A DNA stretch of 32,786 bases from Thermodesulfobacteriota bacterium (GTDB lineage Bacteria > Desulfobacterota > Deferrisomatia > Deferrisomatales > JACRMM01), in NCBI GenBank assembly GCA_040756475.1, contig JBFLZB010000031.1:1-32786 (forward strand), given 5' to 3'. The notes beneath the pieces were generated by a model. That model saw only the letters and a program-made list of their open reading frames with translations. It had not been told where the DNA came from and made no database searches. Below, piece by piece: positions 7,557 through 15,194 of the stretch. The position numbers and the translations under genes are program-made. How positions within the stretch are numbered: the first letter of the stretch is position 1; each line of letters opens with the position of its first letter.

Positions 7557-8912
7557 TCAGCGAAGCTCCGCCGCGAGCGCGTGGGCAGCCCGCTCGTAGG
7601 CGTCGAGGAGGGCGGCCATCTCCTCGTCGCCGTGGGCGGCCGAGAGGGCCCCGCCCCCGTGCACGGCGAAGACTCCCTGGTTGAGCAGCGCGATCCGAAG
7701 CTCCCGGTCCTTGACCTCGGAGCGGGTCTTGGCAGCCACGTCCGCGGAGCTCTCGAGGAGGCCGTCGTCGCCCCGCAGGACGTGGGTCATGACGAGGCTG
7801 CCTGCGCCGGTGCACGCGGCCGGGAGACCTGCCGCCCGGAAGCGCTCCTCGATGCCCCGGCGCAGCGCCTCGCCCCGGCGCTCCAGTGTGGTGTAGAACC
7901 CCTCGCCGGCCCGGGAGAGGGCTTCCAGGGTAGCCAGGCTCGCGGCCATGGAGAGGGGGTTGCAGGAAAAGGTTCCCCCGCCCACCAGCACCGGGCGATC
8001 CGGGAGAGGGGCCTGGCCCGGTTGGGGATACGCCTGGGGGTTGGCGACCTCGAGGATCTCCCGCCGGCCGCCGTACACCCCCAGCGGAAGCCCGCCGCCG
8101 GCGATCTTCCCCAGGGTGGTGAGGTCGGGCCGCACGCCGTAATGGTCGGCCAGGGTACCGTAGCGAAAGCGGAAGCCCGTGATGATCTCGTCGAAGATGA
8201 GGACCGCCCCCTCCTCGTCGCACACCTCGCGAAGCGCCGTCAGGTACTCGGGCCGGGCGGGCAGGAAGCCCCCGGCGCCCAGGAGGGGCTCCACGATGAT
8301 CCCCGCGAGCTCCCCCCGGTGGCGCTCCGCCACCCGGAGAGCCCCTTCCACGTGGTTGAAGGGGATGACGTCGACCCCCTGCTCCCGGGGGGCCCGCTGG
8401 CCCGGGCCCTCCGGACCCAGGAAGGGCGCGCTCCCCGCGTAGGAGAGGTCGGTGGAGGCCCCGTGCCACCCCCCCTCCGCCTTGAGGATCCACGGGCGCC
8501 CCGTGAAGCCCCGGGCCAGGCGCACGGCGTACATGGCGGCCTCGGTGCCGGTGGTGCAAAAGCGCATCTCCTCCAGGGAGGGGGAGGCGTCCCGGAGGCG
8601 CTCGGCGAGCGCGATCTGGAGCTGGGAGGGCATGCCCCAGTGCCACCCCCCCTCCAGGGTGCGCGCCAGGGCTTCCCGCACCTCGGGGAAGGCGTGCCCG
8701 AAGATCAGGGCGTAGTGCCCCATCCACAGGTCCAGGTAGGTATTGCCGTCCACGTCGGTGAACCGGGCCCCCGCCGCCCGGGCCGGGTACACGGGATGGG
8801 GCCGAAACGCCCGGACGTTGTGGCAGATGCCCCCCGGAAAGAGCTCCGAGGCCCTCCGGTGCAAGGCCTCGGATGTGGGGGTGAGGCGACGGTAGGTCTC
8901 GAAGAGGTTCAT
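7557..8912 (-). CDS. Class III aminotransferase, glutamate-1-semialdehyde aminomutase-like
   Basis: A 451-residue PLP enzyme of the class III aminotransferase family. The PLP lysine is K269 in TTLGKIAGGGLPLG, and the cofactor-binding aspartate is D241 in FDEIITGFR. The phosphate-binding TTGTEAAMYAVRLAR segment (120-134) matches GSA aminomutases, and the N-terminal SELFPGGICHNVRAF is also aminomutase-like. True HemL, however, belongs with heme genes and is usually near 430 residues. This protein sits alone, with an extra segment near 280-305, so it may act on another amino acid or ketone. The ATG at 8912 is the start giving a family-like N-terminus; the preceding sequence is a repeat-derived leader with no good Shine-Dalgarno site. 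The specific substrate is uncertain. Confidence 0.88.
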   Translation of the reverse strand: MNLFETYRRLTPTSEALHRRASELFPGGICHNVRAFRPHPVYPARAAGARFTDVDGNTYLDLWMGHYALIFGHAFPEVREALARTLEGGWHWGMPSQLQIALAERLRDASPSLEEMRFCTTGTEAAMYAVRLARGFTGRPWILKAEGGWHGASTDLSYAGSAPFLGPEGPGQRAPREQGVDVIPFNHVEGALRVAERHRGELAGIIVEPLLGAGGFLPARPEYLTALREVCDEEGAVLIFDEIITGFRFRYGTLADHYGVRPDLTTLGKIAGGGLPLGVYGGRREILEVANPQAYPQPGQAPLPDRPVLVGGGTFSCNPLSMAASLATLEALSRAGEGFYTTLERRGEALRRGIEERFRAAGLPAACTGAGSLVMTHVLRGDDGLLESSADVAAKTRSEVKDRELRIALLNQGVFAVHGGGALSAAHGDEEMAALLDAYERAAHALAAELR

Positions 8913-8919
8913 GGGTGGT

Positions 8920-9042
8920 CCGTTGCGGGTTGCGCGTTGCTCGTTGGAGAAGAAGCCGGGGGGGTTCTCGCGAGTTGCGTTCGCGATCAACCGACCCACG
9001 CGAGTGTACTACAACGTGCAACCCGCCACGCGCAACGCGCCC
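8920..9042. repeat. Pair of inverted GTTGC-rich repeat tracts in aminotransferase leader
   Basis: Two short tracts built from GTTGCGN/GTTGCTN seven-base units lie at about 8924-8946 and, in opposite orientation, at about 9015-9042. About 70 bases separate them, including a CTCGCGAGTT...GTTCGCGA stretch. Together they fill the 134-base gap between the CopD-like gene and the aminotransferase. The same sort of low-complexity unit is familiar from intergenic regions of many environmental bacterial genomes. No gene is seen in the gap. Confidence 0.7.
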
Positions 9043-9046
9043 ATCC

Positions 9047-9943
9047 TCATCCCCACCGCCACAGGGAGATGATGATCAGCACGCCCAGGGCGACGAAGAG
9101 GTTGACGTAGGCCATCACGTAGAAGACGCGCACCACGGGCTCGCTGGCCCGGTCGCCCTCCTCCCCCTGTGCGGGGTGCGCGGGGAAGCCATCGAGCTTC
9201 TCGGCACCGTGGGGGGCTCCGGCCAGGGCCTCTTCCAGGTCCTGCCCGGCCTGGTGGCGGCGAAAGTGGCTTCCGTCTTTCCAGCGCGGGCTCTTGGTGA
9301 CGTCGTAGATCCGGTCGCCCACCTTGACCCAGGAGGGCCGGCCTTCGCGCCCGTCATTGGCCTGCCACCCCGCCCGAAGCTTCTTCAACCTGGGACTGAT
9401 GACGAGGGTGGCGACCGCGGCCGACGCCACCAGGAAGAGGAACAGCCCGATCTTGACCAGGAGGAGCTGCCCCGACGCGCTCGCGATGAGGTTGGCGGGG
9501 GTCTGGAAGCGCAGTTTCGTCAGGGGCACCCCGGTTGCCGCCAGGAGGAGCACCGACGCCCAGGCGATGCGCATCTCGGTGCGGGGCAGCCCTCCCAAGG
9601 CATACTTGGGCCGCAGCACCACGTGCACGTAGAAGATGGTGCCGAACCACATCACGGCGGTGGTCAGGTGCACGAAACCGAGAAAAAAGCGAAGCACCTT
9701 GGTTCCGGCGGAGAGCGAGCGCACCCGCACGGTCTCCGGGATCGGCCACTGGCCTCCCCCTGCGGCAAAGGCCTCGCCCAGGGGAGTCAGGGGGCCCCCG
9801 CCGGAGGGGTCTCGGTGGCACGCGTCGCAGTCCTGGCCCGTGCGGTCGGCGTACTCGTCCGTGGCGGAGGAGACGCCGGCCCCGGCAGACAGCAGGAGGG
9901 CGCAGACGAGCAGCGCGAAGAGGAGCGGCGGGAGCCTTCCCAT
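9047..9943 (-). CDS. Membrane heme protein: c-type heme motif, CopD-like core, cytochrome b5-like domain
   Basis: A 298-residue envelope protein with three parts. A signal peptide or anchor (1-27) is followed by a c-type heme site CDACH (C39, C42, H43), placed outside the membrane. The core has three helices (about 85-107, 126-142, 157-182) with motifs of the CopD-like family, such as HLTTAVMWFGTIFYVHVVLRP. A domain of about 55 residues (205-256) then matches small cytochrome b5-like heme/steroid-binding proteins: WVKVGDRIYDVTKSPRW, H227, H230 and APHG (H245). A final helix (273-295) closes the chain. The ATG at 9943 follows GGAGG with 4 bases spacing. The gene diverges from the crotonase gene. 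A redox or heme-relay role is likely, but no partner is adjacent. Confidence 0.82.
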   Translation of the reverse strand: MGRLPPLLFALLVCALLLSAGAGVSSATDEYADRTGQDCDACHRDPSGGGPLTPLGEAFAAGGGQWPIPETVRVRSLSAGTKVLRFFLGFVHLTTAVMWFGTIFYVHVVLRPKYALGGLPRTEMRIAWASVLLLAATGVPLTKLRFQTPANLIASASGQLLLVKIGLFLFLVASAAVATLVISPRLKKLRAGWQANDGREGRPSWVKVGDRIYDVTKSPRWKDGSHFRRHQAGQDLEEALAGAPHGAEKLDGFPAHPAQGEEGDRASEPVVRVFYVMAYVNLFVALGVLIIISLWRWG

Positions 9944-9970
9944 GATGCCTCCGTCGAGAATGACCGCCGA

Positions 9971-9999
9971 CTTGTAGCACTTGGACGTTCCGGTCGCAA
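9971..9999 (-). promoter_or_regulatory. Possible sigma-70 promoter for the CopD/b5 gene
   Basis: On the minus strand TTGCGA and TACAAG are separated by 17 bases, each matching four of six consensus positions. The -10 lies about 28 bases before the ATG at 9943. The only support is position and match to consensus. Confidence 0.35.
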
Positions 10000-10010
10000 C
10001 CGTGGGCCGG

Positions 10011-10040
10011 TTTACGCATCCCGAGGCGCCGTGGTAGCTT
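10011..10040 (+). promoter_or_regulatory. Weak possible promoter for the crotonase gene
   Basis: TTTACG and TAGCTT are separated by 18 bases, 34 bases before the ATG at 10074. Matches to consensus are partial (four and three of six), so this is a weak call. Confidence 0.25.
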
Positions 10041-10073
10041 GCCGGCATGTCCCGCTTTCCCCGAGGAGGCGCC

Positions 10074-10850
10074 ATGAGCTATGCCGATCTGACCCTCGAC
10101 CGCGACGGCGAAGTGGCCGTCCTCACCCTGAACCGCCCCGCCAAGCGCAACTCCCTCTCGCTCCACCTGATGGAGGAAGTCCTGGCCGCCCTGGCCGAGG
10201 TGGGGGCTGACCCGGGGGTGGGGGCGCTGGTCATCCGGGGCGCTGGGCCAGCTTTTTGCGCCGGACACGACCTGGGGGAGATGACCGGGCGCGACCTTCC
10301 AGCCTACCGCCGCATCTTCGACACCTGCACCCGGATGATGGACGCCGTGCAGGCGCTTCCCCAGCCGGTGATCGCCCAGGTGCACGGCATCGCCACAGCC
10401 GCGGGGTGCCAGCTCGTGGCCACCTGCGACCTCGCGGTAGCCGAGGAGGGGGCCCGGTTTGCCACCCCCGGCGTGAAGATCGGCCTCTTCTGCTCCACCC
10501 CCATGGTCCCCCTGACACGGGCCGTGGGGCGCAAGAAGGCCCTGGAGATGCTGCTCACCGGCGAGTATCTCGACGCCCACGAGGCCCGGGCCTTCGGCCT
10601 GGTGAACAAGGTGGTCTCCCCCGCGGCCCTGGCCGACGACACCCTGGCCCTGGCCCGCAAGGTCGCGGCCGCGAGCCCGCTGGTGCTCGGCCTCGGCAAG
10701 CAGGCCTTCTACGCCCAGGCCGACCAGCCCCAGCCCCAGGCCTACGCCTACGCCAAGGAGGTGATGAGCCTCAACGCCCTGGCCGCCGACGCCCAGGAAG
10801 GCATCTGCGCCTTCCTGGAGAAGCGAAAGCCCGAGTGGAAGGGGCGGTGA
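10074..10850 (+). CDS. Enoyl-CoA hydratase/isomerase family protein, ECHDC3-like
   Basis: A 258-residue crotonase-fold protein. The acyl-CoA oxyanion-hole segments are present (FCAGHDL at 61-67; HGIATAAGCQLVATCDLAVA at 104-123). The two glutamates that catalyse hydration in classical enoyl-CoA hydratase are replaced: Q113 stands where GGGCE has Glu, and G133 (TPGVKIGL) where the second Glu is expected. The GLFCST motif and the C-terminal EGICAFLEKRKPEW match the vertebrate ECHDC3 type as I recall it. The protein probably binds an acyl-CoA, but ordinary hydratase activity is doubtful. The ATG at 10074 follows GAGGAGG with 4 bases spacing; an ATG 27 bases upstream lacks that site. Its stop overlaps the next start by 4 bases (GTGA). 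Confidence 0.92.
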   Translation: MSYADLTLDRDGEVAVLTLNRPAKRNSLSLHLMEEVLAALAEVGADPGVGALVIRGAGPAFCAGHDLGEMTGRDLPAYRRIFDTCTRMMDAVQALPQPVIAQVHGIATAAGCQLVATCDLAVAEEGARFATPGVKIGLFCSTPMVPLTRAVGRKKALEMLLTGEYLDAHEARAFGLVNKVVSPAALADDTLALARKVAAASPLVLGLGKQAFYAQADQPQPQAYAYAKEVMSLNALAADAQEGICAFLEKRKPEWKGR

Positions 10851-11287
10851 TCCCCGGCCGCCTTCGGCGCTGGAAGCCCGCCGCCCGGGCCCGCACCCAG
10901 GTCTTCCTGGCGGCGGCGCTCTGGACCGGGGTGGGGGCGGGGCTCACCGGGGCGGGGGTGGTCTGGTCGCTCCGGGCGCCGGCCCTGTGGCCCGCGGCCA
11001 TTCTGGCGGCTGCCCTGCTCCTGGGGTTCTTCAAGGGGCGGTTCGCCCTGGAGGCGACGGCCCGCCGGATCGCCCGCCGAATTGCCGTGCGGGGCGACGG
11101 TACCTGTCTGGGGGGGTTCCTCTCGTGGAAGACGTGGCTCTTCGTCCTCGCCATGATGGGCCTGGGCGTGATCCTGCGGCGCAGCGAGGTGCCTCGGGCT
11201 ATGCTCGGGCTCCTCTACTGCTCGGTGGGAGTGGCGCTCCTGTGGGGCAGCCGCGTCTTCTGGGCCGAGTGGAGGGCCGCGCGGTGA
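10847..11287 (+). CDS. Hypothetical four-helix membrane protein
   Basis: A 146-residue protein with four predicted membrane helices (about 19-40, 46-62, 93-110 and 117-135). A basic amphipathic stretch lies between helices 2 and 3 (EATARRIARRIAVR), and the N-terminus is basic, suggesting it faces the cytoplasm. I do not recognise the family with certainty. The GTG at 10847 overlaps the crotonase stop (GTGA), and its own stop overlaps the next GTG in the same way. The three frames therefore form a coupled operon. No catalytic motif is visible. Confidence 0.72.
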   Translation: MIPGRLRRWKPAARARTQVFLAAALWTGVGAGLTGAGVVWSLRAPALWPAAILAAALLLGFFKGRFALEATARRIARRIAVRGDGTCLGGFLSWKTWLFVLAMMGLGVILRRSEVPRAMLGLLYCSVGVALLWGSRVFWAEWRAAR

Positions 11288-11409
11288 GGGTCCTGGCGGG
11301 CCTTCTGCTTGCGGTCCTCCTCGCCGCTGCTTCGCAGGCGGCCGACGTGCCCCTCCTCGCCATGCCCCACGGAAAGGCCCTCGTGGTGGAGGCCACCTTC
11401 GAACGGTAG
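11284..11409 (+). CDS. 41-residue secreted stub, probably truncated gene
   Basis: This short frame starts with a GTG overlapping the previous stop by 4 bases. It encodes a clear signal peptide (MRVLAGLLLAVLLAAASQAA) and only about 20 more residues (DVPLLAMPHGKALVVEATFE) before TAG. The stop is 18 bases from the end of the convergent gene. The coupled start and intact signal peptide suggest a real exported protein whose 3' part was lost. A genuine micro-peptide is possible. No family could be assigned from the remaining residues. Confidence 0.45.
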   Translation: MRVLAGLLLAVLLAAASQAADVPLLAMPHGKALVVEATFER

Positions 11410-11427
11410 GTTCCCCGACGGCGCGGC

Positions 11428-12090
11428 CTACGGGCCCAGCGCCGCCAAGAAGCACCGAACCGAGACGAAGCCCGTGGTGCGGTCCTCGGGAAACGGAGGA
11501 AACGGCCGGTCGGTGTCGGCCTCCACGAGGGTTTGGAACGGGAGGTCCGCGCGCGGGCCCAGGGGCAGCCACCCGGAAGGACCCAGGGCGCGGTCCTGGA
11601 AGACGGCCTCCCCGCCCGGGTAGGCGTCGCCCAGGGGGCCCGCCGCCACCTCGCAGGTGCCGGTGGAGCGGAGAACCAGGGCAAACCGCTCCCCGGCCTC
11701 GAAAAACGGCGTGCCGGGTATGGCGATGGTGCGAAAGCCCACCTCCGGCGGCGGGGGCGGCAGGCTCGCCGCGGGGAGGGACTGGGAGGCCACCGCGGCA
11801 CCCGAGGGCAGGCCGGCGCTCACCTCCTGCACCTGGAGGGTGAGGGTGCCCGAGAGGCATCCCACGGGCAGCCGCACGGCCGAGAGGCGGGCGGAAACCC
11901 CCGCGGTGACCGTCTGGGACAGCACCTGGTTCGTTGGGCCGCCCACCACGAAGGGGAGCGCGCTGCGGTCCGTCACGGGCTGGGACTGGTCCACGACGGC
12001 GGCAGCCGCCGCAGCCGCGACGGCCACGAGCAGGGCGGCCGCCGCCAGCCGAACGTGCACCCCACGGCATCCCCTCTGCCGCGTCCTCAC
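11428..12090 (-). CDS. Exported protein of unknown function
   Basis: A 220-residue protein with a basic N-terminus, a strongly hydrophobic Ala-rich signal segment (about 15-32) and a predicted beta-rich mature part. Motifs such as SQTVTAGVSARLSAVRLP and GTLTLQVQEV suggest a jelly-roll or carbohydrate-binding-like sandwich, as in exported hypothetical proteins with 'choice-of-anchor' tails, though no anchor is visible here. Four cysteines (one in the n-region, then PVGC, TGTC and RCF) could form disulfides. The GTG at 12090 overlaps the acyltransferase stop (GTGA), favouring it over a GTG at 12060. The coupling suggests co-expression with the acyltransferase. Function is unknown. Confidence 0.62.
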   Translation of the reverse strand: MRTRQRGCRGVHVRLAAAALLVAVAAAAAAAVVDQSQPVTDRSALPFVVGGPTNQVLSQTVTAGVSARLSAVRLPVGCLSGTLTLQVQEVSAGLPSGAAVASQSLPAASLPPPPPEVGFRTIAIPGTPFFEAGERFALVLRSTGTCEVAAGPLGDAYPGGEAVFQDRALGPSGWLPLGPRADLPFQTLVEADTDRPFPPFPEDRTTGFVSVRCFLAALGP

Positions 12091-12875
12091 CGGTCCTCCA
12101 GACCGCCCCACGCGGCCAGGTTTTCCTCGATGAACCGGACCACCGCCGCCTGGGTGCCCTTGTCTTCCGGGGGCAGGGGAGCCCCGAACCGGAAGCGCAC
12201 CGGCAGGGAAGGGTCCACACGGCCGAAGTCCTTGAGCCAGCGCCCGCTGCCCCAGGCATCGGTGCGCAGCGCCAGGGGCACCACCGGCACCCCGGCCCGG
12301 GCGGCGAGCTTGACCCCAATGGAGTTGAACTGCGCCGGATCGAAGGCCGGGGAACGAATCCCTTGCGGGAAGATGATGATCGAGATCCCCCGGGAGAGCC
12401 GGTCCCGTCCCCCGTCGAGCACGGCCCGCAGGTCCTCCCGGGGGTTGTCCCGGCCCACCGCGATGGGGTCCCGCGAGCGCAGGACGGGCCCGAACACCGG
12501 GTAGCGCAGCAGGGTGTCCTTGACCACGAAGGTGACCGGGCGCACCGGCTGGAGAATGGAGGGGAGGACGAAGGTCTCCAGGGTGCTCATGTGGTTGCCC
12601 ACGAACACGGCCGGGCCGCCGAGCCCGCGCACGTGGTCCATCCCCTCCACCGTGAGTCGCATGCCCACCGCTTCCATCGCCCGTACGATTCCCAGACTCG
12701 CCCGTACCCAGGCCTCGGCGTCGTACGCCCCCCGAACCGCCTGGCGTCCGGAGCGCAGCACGATCCGGAGCACCGGCGGGTAGAAGGCGAGCTCGGGCCA
12801 CGGCGACAGCCGCGCCAGGAGCGAGCGCGGGCGGTCTGGCGGGGTCCGATAGGTGTCGTGGTCGGCCAGGGCCAT
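12087..12875 (-). CDS. PlsC-like 1-acyl-glycerol-phosphate acyltransferase family protein
   Basis: A 262-residue acyltransferase of the PlsC/LPLAT family, transferring an acyl chain from a carrier to a lysophospholipid or related acceptor at the inner membrane. The catalytic block is NHMSTLE (94-100), an HX4E form instead of the usual HX4D. The second block is FPQGIRS (169-175), matching FPEGTRS, followed by GVPVVPLALRT. The Asp-to-Glu change is conservative but worth noting. I chose the ATG at 12875 (MALADHD...). An ATG at 12959 would add 28 residues and has no better ribosome site. It is coupled downstream to the exported protein gene. Substrate is not evident. Confidence 0.88.
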   Translation of the reverse strand: MALADHDTYRTPPDRPRSLLARLSPWPELAFYPPVLRIVLRSGRQAVRGAYDAEAWVRASLGIVRAMEAVGMRLTVEGMDHVRGLGGPAVFVGNHMSTLETFVLPSILQPVRPVTFVVKDTLLRYPVFGPVLRSRDPIAVGRDNPREDLRAVLDGGRDRLSRGISIIIFPQGIRSPAFDPAQFNSIGVKLAARAGVPVVPLALRTDAWGSGRWLKDFGRVDPSLPVRFRFGAPLPPEDKGTQAAVVRFIEENLAAWGGLEDR

Positions 12876-12981
12876 GCGGGTGGTCCCGGGGAGGGTTGCG
12901 GGAAGCGGCAGGCAGTATACACCAACGAGGCTGCGCCCCAGACCATCCAGGCGTGTCATCCCCTACCCCGTACCCAATCTC

Positions 12982-14058
12982 TCACGCGCGCTCCTCCCGG
13001 GACATGGTGCGAAAGAACCACCCGGCGGTGAGCAGGGTCGCCGCCAGCCGGCCCGGCGGCGAGGTGACCACCGGCGAGCCCCAGCGGTCGTAGCGCTCCA
13101 GCCAGGGGGTGGGGCCTTGGCCGGGCTCGAACCCCTTTCTCCGGTTTCGCCGGCAGTCCAGGGCAAAGGCGAGCTGCCAGGCGTTGGCGGCCACGTAGCC
13201 GCCGGTGCCCCACCAGTACCCCAGGAACCGCCGCCAGCCCTGGGCGCGGCTCGCCCGATGGGCGAGGCGGGCAAACGGGCCGAGCTCCAGGCGCCCGGTG
13301 CCGGCCTGGTCCCGATAGGCCTGCGCAGCCCCTTCGAAGAAGCCCGGCAAGCCGATGGCGTCGAAGTTCTTGAGGAGCGCGTTCAGGGTCTGGCGTGCCC
13401 CCAGCCCCTCGGCCTCGAGACGCCGGGCCGAGGTCACCAGGCGCCCCGGCAGGGTCACCCACGCCCCCGTGGCGAAGACGCGGCGGGCAAGACGGGCGTC
13501 CTCCAGGTAGGGGAGCGACTCGTCGAACCCGCCCAGCTCGTCGAAGTACGCCCGCGAGAGCCAGAACCCCTGGTCCCCGTTCACGCACTCCGGGCGTCCG
13601 AGGAGGGTCTTGGCCTCGTAGAAGTAGTAGCCGGCTTGCGTGCGGGGCGTGCCCGGGAGAGCGCGGGCGAAGCGCAGCCCGAAGTGACCCGCCACCCGCC
13701 CGCTGCCCCGGCGGGTGCGGGCGGCCTGCATGTGGGCCCGGCCCTCCGCCAGGAGCCGGTGGTCCTCGATTCTGGTATCCGCGTGGAGGAAGAGGAGGTC
13801 CGGGGCCCGGGCGGCCGCAGCCCCCGCGTTGAGCTGGCGGCCCCGGCCCGGGGGCGCGGCGAGAACCCGGACGGGGAGGCCGCGGGAGGCAAAGGCCGCC
13901 GCAGCGCCCGGCGTGCCGTCCGCGCTCCCCCCGTCCGCCACGATCACCTCCAGGCACACCCCTTCCTGGCCGGCGAGATCGGCCAGGAGGGTGGGCAGGG
14001 TCCCCGCCTCGTTGCGGGTGGGAACGACGAGCGAGAGCTCGGGAACCGGGGCGGACAC
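12982..14058 (-). CDS. Family 2 glycosyltransferase (TIGR04283-like)
   Basis: A 358-residue GT-A glycosyltransferase. VPTRNE (12-17) begins the nucleotide-sugar fold, ADGGSADGT (41-49) follows, and HADT (92-95) stands at the DxD position. NGDQGFWLSRAYFDELGGFDE and YLEDARLARR match the acceptor and catalytic region of the 'rSAM/selenodomain-associated' transferase 2 group. That group is normally near 230 residues; this one carries a C-terminal extension of about 120 residues (FARLAHRASRAQGW, then WGTGGYVAANAWQLAFALD). The GTG at 14058 begins the conserved fold and avoids overlap with the protoglobin gene; no strong Shine-Dalgarno precedes it, so the start is uncertain. Donor and acceptor are unknown. 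Confidence 0.87.
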   Translation of the reverse strand: MSAPVPELSLVVPTRNEAGTLPTLLADLAGQEGVCLEVIVADGGSADGTPGAAAAFASRGLPVRVLAAPPGRGRQLNAGAAAARAPDLLFLHADTRIEDHRLLAEGRAHMQAARTRRGSGRVAGHFGLRFARALPGTPRTQAGYYFYEAKTLLGRPECVNGDQGFWLSRAYFDELGGFDESLPYLEDARLARRVFATGAWVTLPGRLVTSARRLEAEGLGARQTLNALLKNFDAIGLPGFFEGAAQAYRDQAGTGRLELGPFARLAHRASRAQGWRRFLGYWWGTGGYVAANAWQLAFALDCRRNRRKGFEPGQGPTPWLERYDRWGSPVVTSPPGRLAATLLTAGWFFRTMSREERA

Positions 14059-14083
14059 GGCGCGAGGCAAAGGGCCGAAGGGC

Positions 14084-14983
14084 TCAGCCCCGGGACCGGG
14101 GTTCCGCTCGGACCATGAGGAAGAAGATGAGGCCGAGCACCAGGAGCGATCCCAGGAGCAGGGCAAAGGTGATCGGGTCCGGATGGTCCAGGGCGGCGAT
14201 GAAGAGCTTGCGGATGAACGCCACCAGCGCGAGCTCCAGGAAGAGCCGCACGTGGAACGACCCGCCGCGCAGGTGCTCGATCTCGGCCTGGAGGAGCTCG
14301 ATCATCATCCACAGGATCAAGAGCGACCCTAGGGCCTGGATGACGCCGCGCTCCAGGTTGGTGCCGAAGGCGTGAACGACGTCGGAGACGAAGAGGCTCA
14401 GGACCCCGGCGGCCATGGCCAGGAGCCCCACCATGAGGAGCAGGTTGAGCCCGTGGAGGAGGCGCTCGGCCCACCGGACCAGGGCCGTCTCGAAGCGCTT
14501 GGAGAGGAAGACGTTCTTGAGCTCCTCCTCCCGATAGGAGCTGGTGAGCACGTCCAGGTGGATGTCGAGCACCTTGTCCAGGGTGCCGAGCAGCGCTTCC
14601 CGCTCGCTGCGGTCGGGGGCCTGGGCCACGACCTGGCGGCGCCCGAAGTCCCGCACGAAGTGCATGGCGGCGTTCACGAAGTGCCCCGGCAGGCCGATCT
14701 TCACGTGCACCTTGCCGATGCGCTCGAGCCGGCGCAGGAGCCGGTTGTCGTAGGGCTGGGAGAGCAGATCGCCGAGCCATCCCTTGATGGTGGCCTTGCG
14801 CCGCTCCACGGCCTGGGGGGTCTGGAAAAAGCGCGCGGTCTGGGGCTCCGCCGCCAGGTAGTCGTAGAACTCCTCCGCCAGCGTGTCCGCCAGGGGAAGC
14901 AGAAGCTGCGCCAGCCGCGGCAGGTTCTCCTCGTCGTCGGGTCCGAACCGGTAGTGCCTGAGGATGTCCTTCATCGTCTCCAT
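14084..14983 (-). CDS. Protoglobin (globin-coupled sensor) domain fused to PsiE-like membrane domain
   Basis: A 299-residue protein. Residues 1-160 look like a protoglobin/globin-coupled sensor domain: ADTLAEEFYDYLAAEP in the B-helix region, and IGKVHVKIGLPGHFVNAAM with H93 as the expected proximal heme ligand. A linker follows, then four membrane helices (about 179-201, 214-234, 245-265, 271-291). ELALVAFIRKLFI is the pattern seen in PsiE phosphate-starvation-induced proteins. The usual globin-sensor outputs (methyl-accepting, GGDEF or kinase domains) are absent. The protein probably senses oxygen, NO or CO through heme in the cytoplasm and signals to, or gates, the membrane part. The ATG at 14983 is chosen because GGGGAG lies 6 bases before it; a GTG at 15010 is the alternative. 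Confidence 0.85.
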   Translation of the reverse strand: METMKDILRHYRFGPDDEENLPRLAQLLLPLADTLAEEFYDYLAAEPQTARFFQTPQAVERRKATIKGWLGDLLSQPYDNRLLRRLERIGKVHVKIGLPGHFVNAAMHFVRDFGRRQVVAQAPDRSEREALLGTLDKVLDIHLDVLTSSYREEELKNVFLSKRFETALVRWAERLLHGLNLLLMVGLLAMAAGVLSLFVSDVVHAFGTNLERGVIQALGSLLILWMMIELLQAEIEHLRGGSFHVRLFLELALVAFIRKLFIAALDHPDPITFALLLGSLLVLGLIFFLMVRAEPRSRG

Positions 14984-15090
14984 CGGATGCTCCCCTGCCC
15001 AGGACCCCACCGTGGCCGTAGGTTGCCGCCGACCCGGATTCTAGCGGCATCGGCGCGTCGGGGCCAGCCCGGCGCCGGGAAGACCGCGGC

Positions 15091-15124
15091 GCAAGAGAAA
15101 CGGGCCGACCCGAAGGTCGGCCCG
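15091..15124 (-). terminator. Intrinsic terminator of the two-heme lipoprotein gene
   Basis: On the minus strand a perfect 10-bp GC stem with a TTCG tetraloop is followed by TTTCTCTT, a textbook intrinsic terminator. It lies about 70 bases after the lipoprotein stop and separates that gene from the protoglobin gene. Confidence 0.9.
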
Positions 15125-15194
15125 CTCTCATCTGCGTTTCCTGACCCCGGGGAGGCGGCCGAGACCGACTCCGAAGGGGCACGGTGGCGCTAGA

